Shown: positions 17,510 through 26,462 of the stretch, piece after piece
How positions within the stretch are numbered: the stretch's first letter is position 1
Layout: every line of letters starts with the position of its first letter
Assembly: GCF_000025885.1 (NCBI RefSeq)
Contig: NC_014011.1
Coordinates: 620,001-684,000, forward strand
Direction of reading: 5' to 3'
Source of the DNA: Aminobacterium colombiense DSM 12261
GTDB taxonomy: Bacteria > Synergistota > Synergistia > Synergistales > Aminobacteriaceae
Length of the DNA stretch: 64,000 nt
The notes under the pieces: generated by a model
The model's input: only the letters and a program-made list of their open reading frames with translations
Told to the model about the DNA's origin: nothing
Database searches by the model: none
Position numbers and translations under genes: made by a program

Positions 17510-19345
17510 ATGGAGATCCCGGATTTTGATGATGGCTTGTGGCCGTTATTAGCCCAAGTTGCCCACCCGTCGCGCTATGCGGGGTGTGAATGGGGGCCTG
17601 TGAAGCCTAAAGAATCAGGTCAATCCCTGGTTAGGTTTTGTTTGGCTTTTCCCGATGTATATGAAATAGGCATGAGTTATGTTGGTTTTCAGATTTTGTA
17701 TAATCTTCTTAAGCGTCTACCAAAATCCGATGTTGAGCGGGCCTATTGTCCATGGATAGACATGGAGGAGTTGCTGAGGAAAAACGAACTCTATCTTGGT
17801 TCCATTGAAACAGGGCGCCCCCTCTCTTCTTTTGATGGGGTCGGGTTTACCCTTCAATATGAATTGAGTTTTACCAATATACTCACCATGCTTGATCTAG
17901 GCGGGATTCCCTTATATGGAGAAGAAAGGATTGAGAGTGACCCCATTGTCTTTGCTGGAGGGCCAGGGGCGCTAACGCCAGAGCCTGTAGCCCCATTTAT
18001 TGATGTTTTCTGTCTTGGAGAAGGTGAAGTCTTACTTCCTCAGATTGTTGACATTCTGTATGAAACAAAAGGTTTATCAAGAAAAGAACGTCTCAATTCC
18101 CTTGCTGGAATTGAAGGAATATATATCCCCTCCCTCGTAGATGTGAAATATGGAGAGGGGGGAGCTGTGTTCTTTTCCAGCTCAAGATTGCCTGTGCGTC
18201 GACAGCTAGTGCAGGATTTCAAAGATGCTTTTTATCCGGACAACCTTATTGTGCCGTCTGCTGGTGTAGTTCACGACAGAGTCCCAGTTGAAATTTTCAG
18301 GGGCTGTACGCGAGGGTGCCGTTTTTGCCAGGCAGGCATAATATATCGTCCTGTACGAGAACGTGGACTTGAGGAAACAAGTAAAATAGTGCGGGAATTA
18401 GTCCTCTCGTCTGGATGGGAAGAAGTGGGGCTGGTCTCTTTGGCTTCATGCGATTATTCAGGTCTAACACCGTTGCTGAATGATCTAACTCCCTTTCTTG
18501 ATGAAAAAGGAGTCAAGTTAAGTCTGCCAAGTTTAAGGATGGATTCTTTTTCTATAGATTTAGCAGCAAGCCTCCAAGCCATGCGTAGAGGAGGTTTGAC
18601 CTTTGCCCCCGAAGCGGGAACGCAACGGCTCAGAAATGTAATTAATAAAGGAGTAACAGAGGAAGACATAAAAATTTCACTGGAAACCGCTTTTAAACAT
18701 GGATGGGATCGTGTGAAGCTCTATTTTATGATGGGTCTCCCTACTGAAACTGAGGAAGATCTTCAGGGCATAATCGATATAGCCCTTCAAACATTGACCC
18801 TCGGCAAAGCCTATAAGCGTAAGGTCAACGTTGCTGTTTCCGTTGCTGGTTTTGTTCCTAAAGGCCATACCCCCTTTCAATGGGAACCTCAAAATACCGT
18901 GGAAGAACTTCGTGAAAAGGGACAGTTCCTTAAAAGGCAGATATATAACCGCAGGATTTCTTTAAAGTATCATGATCCGGAGCAAACTTTCCTTGAAGGT
19001 ATTTTTGCTCGTGGCGACCGGCGTCTGGCTAAAGCCATTGAGAGTGCCTGGAGAAAGGGAGCCCGATTCGATGGATGGAGTGAAACCTTTTCTTTGCAAC
19101 GCTGGCTTGATGCTTTTGATGAGACCGGTATAGATCCGCTTTTTTATACATCTCGAAGTAGATCAAAAGAAGAAGGCTTCCCATGGGATCATATTGATAC
19201 AGGAGTTTCTCGTGCTTTCTTGTGGAAGGAAAAGGAGAAGGCATTTAAAGGGGAACTAACACCAGATTGTCGATGGAACAGTTGTCATGGTTGCGGTTGG
19301 CAGAATAGTGGTTGTCAATGGTCAAAGGGGGAATGCTCATTATGA
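17510..19345 (+). CDS. TIGR03960-type radical SAM protein with B12-binding-like N-terminus
   Basis: The 611-residue protein has a radical SAM motif FRGCTRGCRFCQAG, with cysteines 266, 270 and 273 binding the 4Fe-4S cluster. The N-terminal 200 residues (CLAFPDVYEIGMSYVGFQIL and GLGEVLLPQ-like pieces, here CLGEGEVLLPQIV) resemble the cobalamin-binding domain of B12-dependent radical SAM enzymes. The C-terminal part is Cys/Trp-rich (CHGCGWQNSGCQWSKGECSL). This family occurs as a pair with the DUF2344 gene that follows, normally next to rng and often rplU. Its substrate is not established. ATG at 17510 follows GGGAGG. The stop overlaps the next start (ATGA). Confidence 0.9.
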   Translation: MEIPDFDDGLWPLLAQVAHPSRYAGCEWGPVKPKESGQSLVRFCLAFPDVYEIGMSYVGFQILYNLLKRLPKSDVERAYCPWIDMEELLRKNELYLGSIETGRPLSSFDGVGFTLQYELSFTNILTMLDLGGIPLYGEERIESDPIVFAGGPGALTPEPVAPFIDVFCLGEGEVLLPQIVDILYETKGLSRKERLNSLAGIEGIYIPSLVDVKYGEGGAVFFSSSRLPVRRQLVQDFKDAFYPDNLIVPSAGVVHDRVPVEIFRGCTRGCRFCQAGIIYRPVRERGLEETSKIVRELVLSSGWEEVGLVSLASCDYSGLTPLLNDLTPFLDEKGVKLSLPSLRMDSFSIDLAASLQAMRRGGLTFAPEAGTQRLRNVINKGVTEEDIKISLETAFKHGWDRVKLYFMMGLPTETEEDLQGIIDIALQTLTLGKAYKRKVNVAVSVAGFVPKGHTPFQWEPQNTVEELREKGQFLKRQIYNRRISLKYHDPEQTFLEGIFARGDRRLAKAIESAWRKGARFDGWSETFSLQRWLDAFDETGIDPLFYTSRSRSKEEGFPWDHIDTGVSRAFLWKEKEKAFKGELTPDCRWNSCHGCGWQNSGCQWSKGECSL

Positions 19346-20001
19346 TCCGCGTAAGGATAACCTATTCAAAGCGCGGACGTGGATGCTTTATTCCCCACGT
19401 CGTGATTCCTCAGCTTATTTACAGATCTGGACGAAGAGCGGGTCTTGTCTTTGCTTTGTCTGAGGGCTTCACGCCCCGGCCTCGAGTCAGCTTAGGACCG
19501 GAACTTCCAGTTGGAGTCGTCGCTTTTGCGGAACCGGCTGATATCTGGATCGAAAAATGGGATGAAGGGACTTTAGATCGATGGAACAACGTAATTCCAG
19601 AAGCTTTTACTATTACAGGTGGGGAAGTGTATGAAGGCCCTTCTCTCAGTAAAAGCTGTGATGCGTCTGGCTATTTACTAGGGTTTCGTTCCCCCATATA
19701 TTTCGAAAAACTGGCCCATGACCTGGAACAGGGGATTTTCTTGCAGGAGAAACATGTCTTTAGCGCAGTAGAAGGCACTTTTATTAAGCTGATTCTCAAA
19801 ACGCCTTTTGCCTTCGGCCCGGGAACTTTAGTGAAAAAATTAGTAGAAGCTGGGTACACCAAGGGATGGTCTGATGTGAAAATTGTTAGAACATCGGTAG
19901 GATGCTGGAACGGATCAGAAGTGGAACCAGTAGTTACACAGCGGGTACTTCCCCGTTTGCCTCGGAATTTTAAAACTGAGGGGATGTTACGCCATGACTG
20001 A
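19342..20001 (+). CDS. TIGR03936 family (DUF2344) protein, partner of the preceding radical SAM protein
   Basis: A 219-residue soluble protein. It opens with MIRVRITYSKRG and contains IPHVVIPQLIYRSGRRAGL and FALSEGFTPRPRVSLGPELPVGV, both typical of this family. In some genomes it is fused to the radical SAM protein encoded just upstream; here they are separate genes overlapping by four bases. The function is unknown, but the fixed pairing suggests a shared RNA- or protein-modifying step. ATG 19342 lies 10 bases after AAGGGGG. Earlier in-frame starts (19333, 19312) lack spacing. It overlaps rng by 8 bases. Confidence 0.87.
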   Translation: MIRVRITYSKRGRGCFIPHVVIPQLIYRSGRRAGLVFALSEGFTPRPRVSLGPELPVGVVAFAEPADIWIEKWDEGTLDRWNNVIPEAFTITGGEVYEGPSLSKSCDASGYLLGFRSPIYFEKLAHDLEQGIFLQEKHVFSAVEGTFIKLILKTPFAFGPGTLVKKLVEAGYTKGWSDVKIVRTSVGCWNGSEVEPVVTQRVLPRLPRNFKTEGMLRHD

Positions 20002-21493
20002 TCGTAAAATCATAGCCAACACTTTAGATCCTGAAGAGATGCGAGTTGCAATATTGGAAAAAGGAAAACTTGTAGATATCTTTGTTGAGCGAATGTGGGA
20101 GCGTCAAAAGACAGGAGAAATCTATAAAGCCAGGGTGGATAGTGTTTTGCCTGGCATCCACGCCGCTTTTGTAAATTTGGGGGACGGCAGGAATGCCTTT
20201 TTATATTTAAATGATGCGAAGGGTATAAACCTGAAGCCGAACGTGGAAGTGGTAGTGCAGGTTGTGAAGGCAGCCAGAAAAAATAAAGGCGCCAGAGTAA
20301 CTTCGAGAATTTCTTTGCCGGGGCGCTACCTAGTTCTTGTCCCTGATGGACAGGAAACAGGTGTTTCTAAAAGAATAATAGACGAGGAAGAACGTAAGCG
20401 ACTCCGTTTCCTGGCTAAAAAACTGCGTGATGAAGGGGAGGGTTACGGTGTGATCATTCGCACCGCTGCTGAAGGGGTTGACGAAGAAACCCTTACCCAT
20501 GATCTTCACACTCTTGTAGACCTATGGAGAGAGATACGCCATGATGCCCAGATACAGGCAGCTCCATGCCTCATTTATAGGGATATTGGGCTTGTAGGAA
20601 GGGTTCTCAGGGACGAGCTCACTGGCGATGTAAGTGAAATAGTTATAGACAGCGAAGAAGAGTGTCATAAAGTCAAGGATTATCTTAATCGCATACTTGA
20701 GGGGCAGGAACCTGAAGTGAGCTTATATGAAGGAAGCTCGCCCATCTTTGATTTTTATGGCATAGAGAGGGAGCTTGAAACTGCCCTTGATCGCAAGGTA
20801 TGGCTGCGTTCAGGAGCCTATCTTATTATTGATCATACAGAGGCCCTTACTGTTATTGATGTGAATACAGGTAAGTATGTGGGAGATACGGATCTGCGCC
20901 ATACTGTCCTTGACACTAATCTCGAGGCAGCGGATGAAATAGCACGTCAACTAAGGCTGAGGGCTATTGGCGGAATTGTCGTCATTGACTTTATCGACAT
21001 GGAGTATGAAGAAGACAGACAAAAACTTCTTCAACGCCTGGATGAAGTGTTTCAAAAAGATCGGTATCGTGCAAGGATATTTGGCGTTTCCCAATTAGGT
21101 CTAGTTGAGATTACAAGAAAAAGGGCGAGACCTGATGTACGTTCGGTCATGACCCGTGGATGTCCATTTTGCGGGGGCTATGGATGGGTTTTGAAGGAAG
21201 ATAGCGTGGCCATGCATATTAAGCGTTTTTTGAGAAAAGTTTCTCTTTCTAACAAAGCAGATGCCATGCTCCTTGAAACCCACTCTGTTATTGCTCAATA
21301 TATAGCGGACACTTACCTTGCCGTTTGGGAAGAAGAGTTGCAAAGACGAATCTTTATAGCGGCAGCGCCTGAATTTGCGTGGAATAAGTACCGTCTCGAT
21401 ATGCAGGGGCCCATCGACGTAGTAGAACGTCGTATTGAGCAAATGGAGCAATGGGAGGCACAGATTCGTGTTTATCGAACGGCTTCGTCTTAA
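19994..21493 (+). CDS. rng: Ribonuclease E/G family endoribonuclease
   Basis: Single-strand-specific endoribonuclease for rRNA maturation and mRNA decay. The 499-residue protein has an S1 RNA-binding domain (about 35-120), the catalytic DNase-I-like domain with metal-binding Asp289 (VIDVNTGKYVG) and Asp332 (VVIDFIDME), 43 residues apart as in E. coli RNase E, and the zinc-link CPFC at 390-393. There is no long scaffold tail, so it is RNase G-sized and would not build a degradosome the way E. coli RNase E does. ATG 19994 follows GAGGGG at 19979-19984. It overlaps smc by 26 bases. Confidence 0.94.
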   Translation: MTDRKIIANTLDPEEMRVAILEKGKLVDIFVERMWERQKTGEIYKARVDSVLPGIHAAFVNLGDGRNAFLYLNDAKGINLKPNVEVVVQVVKAARKNKGARVTSRISLPGRYLVLVPDGQETGVSKRIIDEEERKRLRFLAKKLRDEGEGYGVIIRTAAEGVDEETLTHDLHTLVDLWREIRHDAQIQAAPCLIYRDIGLVGRVLRDELTGDVSEIVIDSEEECHKVKDYLNRILEGQEPEVSLYEGSSPIFDFYGIERELETALDRKVWLRSGAYLIIDHTEALTVIDVNTGKYVGDTDLRHTVLDTNLEAADEIARQLRLRAIGGIVVIDFIDMEYEEDRQKLLQRLDEVFQKDRYRARIFGVSQLGLVEITRKRARPDVRSVMTRGCPFCGGYGWVLKEDSVAMHIKRFLRKVSLSNKADAMLLETHSVIAQYIADTYLAVWEEELQRRIFIAAAPEFAWNKYRLDMQGPIDVVERRIEQMEQWEAQIRVYRTASS

Positions 21494-24400
21494 AGGATTT
21501 AAAAGTTTCGGCGGAAGCCACGAACTGACCTTTTCTCCCGGCTTTACAGCGATAGTAGGGCCTAACGGCAGTGGGAAAAGCAACATCCTTGATGGATTGC
21601 GCTGGGTACTCGGAGAAGGGAGCCCAAACTGTCTGAGAATAACGAGGCAGAGTGATCTTCTGTTTCAGGGAAGCATCAGTCTCCCTACTGCTACTGAAAC
21701 GGAAGTATCCCTTTGCATCCGGGAAGACCCCAAGATATGCACTATAAAAAGAGAGTTTTCTCCTGAAACAGGAACATCTCTTTTTGTAGATGGGATGAGG
21801 ATCCGTCTGCAGGATTTAGATGACGTAAAGCGGCAATGGCATATGGAAGGTGAGCAGTTTGCTTTCATAGGCCAGGGAGAAGTGGCAGAAGCCATCCATC
21901 ATCGTCCTCAACAGCGAAGGTCTATCCTCGAGGCTCTTTTTGGCATAGACCAATACAGAAAAAAGAGAGAGGATGCGAACCAGAAACTTAAGTTTGCATC
22001 GGAAGAGCTTGCACGCCTGGAAACGCTTGTTTCGGAATTGACATCCCGTCGTGATGAAATAGCTGCCATGGTTACCATTGCTGAAAAGGCTCGCCGTTTA
22101 CTCGATGAACTTGACGAGAAGAGGCGAGGCTACTATTTTTCACGCAGAGCTTTTTTAGAAAGGGAGCTTTATTCTTTTCAGAGTCGCATTCATGCTCTGG
22201 AAAGGCGAAAAAATAGGGCGGCAGAGTGGGAAACCATTTGGAAAGAAGGACTTTCTTTTTATCAGTCTCTTTTTAATTCCTATGAACAGCAGAAAAAAGT
22301 GCACGAAGAAAGAACAGAGAGTCTTGGATTCCAAAGAGAAACATTGAGACGTCAGTGTTTTGCCACTGCCCTTACTGTAAAATCTGCTCGCGAACGGCTC
22401 ATTGCTCAGAAAGAGGAAAAAAGGCATGTGGAAGAAGTTTTGTCCAAAGTTGATGAAGAAGCGACTTTGGCAAGGGGGACGAGCTATTCTTTGACTCAGA
22501 ATCTTCATAAGAAAAAAGAAGAAGTATCTGCCCTATGGCAAAAACTTTCTAACCTTCGCTCTTCCCTTCGAGCAGAGCGGCAGCGGCGACAGGAATACGG
22601 CAATGAATATGCTCGCGTAGAGGGTGAGTGCGTCAAAATCCTTTCTCGCTTACAGGCTCGTAGCGAGGCCCTTGATAAAAACGAAAAAGAACTGGAAGAA
22701 GCAAAAAACAAAGTGTTTGTTGCGGAGAAAGAGACAGAAACTTATAAAAAGGAATTTGAGTATACCCATCTAAGTTATAAAAAAATAATAGAGCGTCATG
22801 GAGAAATCTATGTCCAATGTCAGCGGTTAGCAACATCTCTTTCTCAGTTAAAAAAGAATGTGGATGTTTTGGAAAACCAGCTTGAAACGGTTCTTGAAAA
22901 TACGGAACAGCGTCTTTATCCAGAACCTGTACGGGTTATTCTGGCGGCACAAAAATTAGGGAAGTTGCCTATCCAGATCAAGCTTGCTGCAGAAGCTTTT
23001 AAATGTGAGGAAAAGCTTGCAGCCCCACTGGAAGCTTACCTCGGAGGGCGGCAGTTCTGGCTTTTCGTTAAATCCCTTGAAGAGGCTCAGCTAGGGATAG
23101 AGCTTGTTAAACAGAAGAGGGCAGGCCGTATAACATTTCTTCCCCTGGAGCAATGTCATCCAAGGAATCCTGACTATGGTTTCCCCTTGCCGTGTCAGGG
23201 GACAGTAGGGTGGGCTACAGACCTTATTGCTTCAGAACAGCTATGGAGTCCAGCAGTGAACCACCTGCTGGGAGATCTTCTCATTGTTGAAGAGTATGAT
23301 GTAGGAATGAACCTTGCCAGAGCAGGTGCTTCATTCCCAATCGTTACACTCCAGGGCGATGTGTTTACAGTAGGTGGCAGCGTCAGCGGAGGAAAATTTA
23401 GAAAAACGGGTGGTGCTATAGAAAGACGCCTTCAGATAGAAGATCTTGAAAAAAATCTCAAAGATAAGAGAGGAAGCCTTGAAAGAGTTGTCTCGCTATT
23501 ACAAGAAGCTGAGGAGCTAGAGTGTGTTATAGCGAAAGAAAGAGCTTTTTGGAAAGAGAAGGAACAAGAGGCGGAAAAAAAACTTTTATCTCATTCCATA
23601 CGTTTTGAGCGGCAGCGAGAAGAGATAGTGCGACTGGAAAAAGAACGATCCTTTTTCCTTAATGATGTTGAAGACAGCGGAAAGTTGCTGAAAAGAACTC
23701 AGCATAGTTTAAAAGAGCTGGAGGAAGCAATAGCCTCTTTTGGGGATTTCCCAGACGAGACAGAACTTGAGCGAGAACTGGCCTCTGCAAAGGGAGAAGA
23801 AGCTGTGCTTTGTGAAAAAGTAAAATCTGGAGAGGTGTTGATCAACCGAATCGAGTCAGAGGCAGCTCAACTCACAGAAAGACTGCGCAGTCTTTCTGGG
23901 GAGCTGGAAAATACGGAATTGAGCCTGGATGAAGGGCTTGACCGACTTAGAGAGCTGGGAGTCCAGTCCTATGAATTGTGGGAAAATATAAAAGAAATTG
24001 ATTCAGAGAGGGCAAGGCTGAGTGCTGAGACAGAGAGTCTTGTTGAAAGAACATCCCTTCTTCGTGAGCGTTGTGCAGAAGCCCATGAAAGGGTACAGAT
24101 AGAGGAAGAAAAGGTTAAAGATAGTCAACGCCAGGTCGATTCCGCCCGTCTGGAACTCAATCAGATCATTTCTCTTTGGGAAGATGCCTATCATTATCCA
24201 GGAACGGAAAATATTTCCCTGGAAGAATATGAGGAAGAAAGTTTGGCCCATGTACGACGCCTTGAGAAAAAAGTTAGGGAACTTGGGGATTATGATCTGG
24301 GGGTTCTTTCGGAAAATGAATCTTTGAAAAATCGCCTTGCCTTTCTGACAGTCCAGATAGAGGACGTCCATGGGGGCATAGGTGAACTTCAGTCACTGAT

Positions 24401-24887
24401 ACAGAGCACGGATGAGAGAGTAGGCTTATTATTTGGAGAAGCCTTAAAAAATACAGATGAAAGGTTCAATTCTCTCTTTCAGAGGCTTTTTGGTGGTGGT
24501 GAAGCACACCTAGAACTTGAAGAGGGACTTTCTCTCTGGGAGGCAGGGGTGGACATCTTTGCGAGGCCACCAGGGAAACGTCTGCAAAATCTTGCTCAGC
24601 TGTCGGGAGGGGAGCAATCTCTCACCGCTATTGCGTTACTTTTTGCAACTATGGAGGTAGCCGAAGTTCCTCTCGCTATTCTTGATGAAGTAGATGCTTC
24701 TCTTGATGAATATAACCTTTTGCGTTTTATCGACCTTGTAAGCGACTATGCTATGCATATGCAAATATTAGCTATGACCCATAGACGGAGCACCATGGAG
24801 CGGGCAGACGTTTTATATGGTGTAACAATGGACGAACCCGGATTGTCAAAAGTAATAGGAGTACATCTGGACGAATGGACGGAATAA
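21468..24887 (+). CDS. smc: Chromosome segregation protein SMC, divergent
   Basis: A condensin-type ATPase that folds and separates the chromosome. The 1139-residue protein has Walker A GPNGSGKS at 31-38, a first long coiled coil (about 165-490), a hinge (about 495-640, with AYLGGRQFWLF and TLQGDVFTVGGSVSGG), a second coiled coil and a C-terminal head with signature LSGGEQSLTAIALLFA (from 1045) and Walker B AILDEVDASLDE (D1073, E1074). The N-terminal head is unusual: the common FEEAAGI region reads LEALFGI and the usual RSGESEY-like strand is replaced. GTG 21468 lies 9 bases after GGGAGG (21453-21458). No scpA or scpB is in the window. Confidence 0.93.
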   Translation: MFIERLRLKGFKSFGGSHELTFSPGFTAIVGPNGSGKSNILDGLRWVLGEGSPNCLRITRQSDLLFQGSISLPTATETEVSLCIREDPKICTIKREFSPETGTSLFVDGMRIRLQDLDDVKRQWHMEGEQFAFIGQGEVAEAIHHRPQQRRSILEALFGIDQYRKKREDANQKLKFASEELARLETLVSELTSRRDEIAAMVTIAEKARRLLDELDEKRRGYYFSRRAFLERELYSFQSRIHALERRKNRAAEWETIWKEGLSFYQSLFNSYEQQKKVHEERTESLGFQRETLRRQCFATALTVKSARERLIAQKEEKRHVEEVLSKVDEEATLARGTSYSLTQNLHKKKEEVSALWQKLSNLRSSLRAERQRRQEYGNEYARVEGECVKILSRLQARSEALDKNEKELEEAKNKVFVAEKETETYKKEFEYTHLSYKKIIERHGEIYVQCQRLATSLSQLKKNVDVLENQLETVLENTEQRLYPEPVRVILAAQKLGKLPIQIKLAAEAFKCEEKLAAPLEAYLGGRQFWLFVKSLEEAQLGIELVKQKRAGRITFLPLEQCHPRNPDYGFPLPCQGTVGWATDLIASEQLWSPAVNHLLGDLLIVEEYDVGMNLARAGASFPIVTLQGDVFTVGGSVSGGKFRKTGGAIERRLQIEDLEKNLKDKRGSLERVVSLLQEAEELECVIAKERAFWKEKEQEAEKKLLSHSIRFERQREEIVRLEKERSFFLNDVEDSGKLLKRTQHSLKELEEAIASFGDFPDETELERELASAKGEEAVLCEKVKSGEVLINRIESEAAQLTERLRSLSGELENTELSLDEGLDRLRELGVQSYELWENIKEIDSERARLSAETESLVERTSLLRERCAEAHERVQIEEEKVKDSQRQVDSARLELNQIISLWEDAYHYPGTENISLEEYEEESLAHVRRLEKKVRELGDYDLGVLSENESLKNRLAFLTVQIEDVHGGIGELQSLIQSTDERVGLLFGEALKNTDERFNSLFQRLFGGGEAHLELEEGLSLWEAGVDIFARPPGKRLQNLAQLSGGEQSLTAIALLFATMEVAEVPLAILDEVDASLDEYNLLRFIDLVSDYAMHMQILAMTHRRSTMERADVLYGVTMDEPGLSKVIGVHLDEWTE

Positions 24888-25615
24888 AAGTTACGAAAGA
24901 CAATGTCCTATATGGAGCGTTAACGGCCTGGCAACCGGTTGATGGGCCTCGCGTAACCGTGGATACTATCCTTCTGGCATCCTTTGTTAAGGCTCGTGGG
25001 AAGGATCGGATACTTGAGCTTGGCTGCGCTACTGGAGTCATATCTCTTTTGCTGGCTTTGCGTTTGCCGGAAGCGACAAAAATAGAAGGGATTGACATAC
25101 AGGAAGATCTCGTCAACCTTGCAAAACGTAACGCCCAAGAAAATGGTCTTGATGCCAGGGTGTCTTTTTTTCTTAGCGATCTTCGCAATATAAAAGACCG
25201 ATACGCCTCTCAATCTTTTGATGTAGTGGTTACCAATCCTCCCTACGACGAACCCCATCGAAGCAGGTGGACGGATTCTTTCAGTGACGCAACGGCCAGA
25301 CAGGGGCTTTACTGTTCGTTAAAAGACGTAGTGAAGGCTGCTCACTTTGTTTTGAAGAATAAAGGACACCTTTTTATGATTTTCCGCGCACAAAGGGGAG
25401 CGGAACTTGTTGCTGCCCTTGTCAATGAGAATCTTGAGCCCAAGAGACTGCAAATGGTTCACCCCTATCCCGGGAAAAAAGCAACAGTGATCCTTGTTGA
25501 GGCTGTACGGTCTGCAGGAAAGGGAGTGGTCATAGAGTCTCCTCTTTATATCTATGATGGGGAAGGGAACTTTACTCCTGAGCTTCTTGCGGCCTACGAC
25601 CTGTCGAAGGAGTGA
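24875..25615 (+). CDS. SAM-dependent methyltransferase, TrmN6/YfiC-like
   Basis: A 246-residue Rossmann-fold methyltransferase. Motif I is ILELGCATGVISLLLALR (about 46-63), the acidic loop is IEGIDIQEDLVNLAKRN, and motif IV is the adenine-N6-type NPPYDEP, preceded by VVVT. This combination, along with RVTVDTILLASFV near the N-terminus, matches proteins related to E. coli TrmN6, which methylates A37 of tRNA-Val. The exact target here is inferred, not shown. ATG 24875 overlaps the smc end by 13 bases; AGGAG at 24857-24861 is rather distant. rsmI follows after 4 bases. Confidence 0.87.
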   Translation: MDGIKVTKDNVLYGALTAWQPVDGPRVTVDTILLASFVKARGKDRILELGCATGVISLLLALRLPEATKIEGIDIQEDLVNLAKRNAQENGLDARVSFFLSDLRNIKDRYASQSFDVVVTNPPYDEPHRSRWTDSFSDATARQGLYCSLKDVVKAAHFVLKNKGHLFMIFRAQRGAELVAALVNENLEPKRLQMVHPYPGKKATVILVEAVRSAGKGVVIESPLYIYDGEGNFTPELLAAYDLSKE

Positions 25616-25619
25616 CATT

Positions 25620-26450
25620 ATGCCTCTTTTTGTAGTTCCTACGCCAATAGGAAATTTGGAAGATATAACGTTGAGAGCTATTAATGTGCTGAGAAAAGTC
25701 GACGTAATCGCTTGTGAAGATACTCGTAAGACAGCGATTCTTCTTCAGCGCTATCATATCCATGTCCCTACTGTCTCCTACTATGCCCATAACGAGCAAA
25801 GGCGTACAGAGCAACTTATTGAACGGCTGAGAAGGGGAGAAAAAGTTGCCCTAGTCTCTGACGCTGGGACACCGGGGATTTCTGATCCTGGGAGTGTACT
25901 TATCCAGGCGGCTATTTCTGAGGGCTTTGAAATTGATATTCTGCCAGGCGCTACGGCATTTGTTCCCGCTTTAATCCATTCTGGATTTGAAACTCATCCC
26001 TTTACCTTTTACGGCTTTCTTCCTGACAAGAAGGGGGAACGTAGGGAGATTCTTCAGAGTTTGCAATTTCACCCTTTCCCGCTGATATTTTATCTGTCCC
26101 CCCATAAAGCTCAAAAACATATGGCTGATATGCTTGATATTTTAGGAAATAGACGTGCAGCTCTGGTGAGAGAGATCAGTAAAATATACCAGGAAGCCAG
26201 GCGGGCTAACCTTGATGCCATTTTATCTCAGGCAGAAGCAGAGGGAGTACGTGGGGAACTCGTACTTGTTGTGGATAAACCACTTCAACAAGTACTTGAT
26301 GATGGTCAATGGAAAAAAGAAGCAGAACAGATGGTAACCAATGGCATTAGTCAAAAAGAAGTTGTAAAATTTATAATTCAACGTTATCCTGTAGCGAAAA
26401 ATGCAGTCAAGGATTGGCTGATTCAGGTGAGACAGAAAATAGATCGATAA
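25620..26450 (+). CDS. rsmI: 16S rRNA (cytidine1402-2'-O)-methyltransferase
   Basis: Tetrapyrrole-methylase-fold enzyme that 2'-O-methylates C1402 in the ribosomal decoding centre. The 276-residue protein shows VPTPIGNLEDITLRA at the N-terminus, CEDTRKT, ALVSDAGTPGISDPG (the SAM site), and the later motif ALVREISKIYQEARR. ATG 25620 is preceded by GAAGGAG. A longer in-frame ATG at 25554 lies inside the upstream gene and would add residues unlike the family. metG follows after 12 bases, as in many Firmicutes. Confidence 0.94.
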   Translation: MPLFVVPTPIGNLEDITLRAINVLRKVDVIACEDTRKTAILLQRYHIHVPTVSYYAHNEQRRTEQLIERLRRGEKVALVSDAGTPGISDPGSVLIQAAISEGFEIDILPGATAFVPALIHSGFETHPFTFYGFLPDKKGERREILQSLQFHPFPLIFYLSPHKAQKHMADMLDILGNRRAALVREISKIYQEARRANLDAILSQAEAEGVRGELVLVVDKPLQQVLDDGQWKKEAEQMVTNGISQKEVVKFIIQRYPVAKNAVKDWLIQVRQKIDR

Positions 26451-26462
26451 GGAGGAACAATG

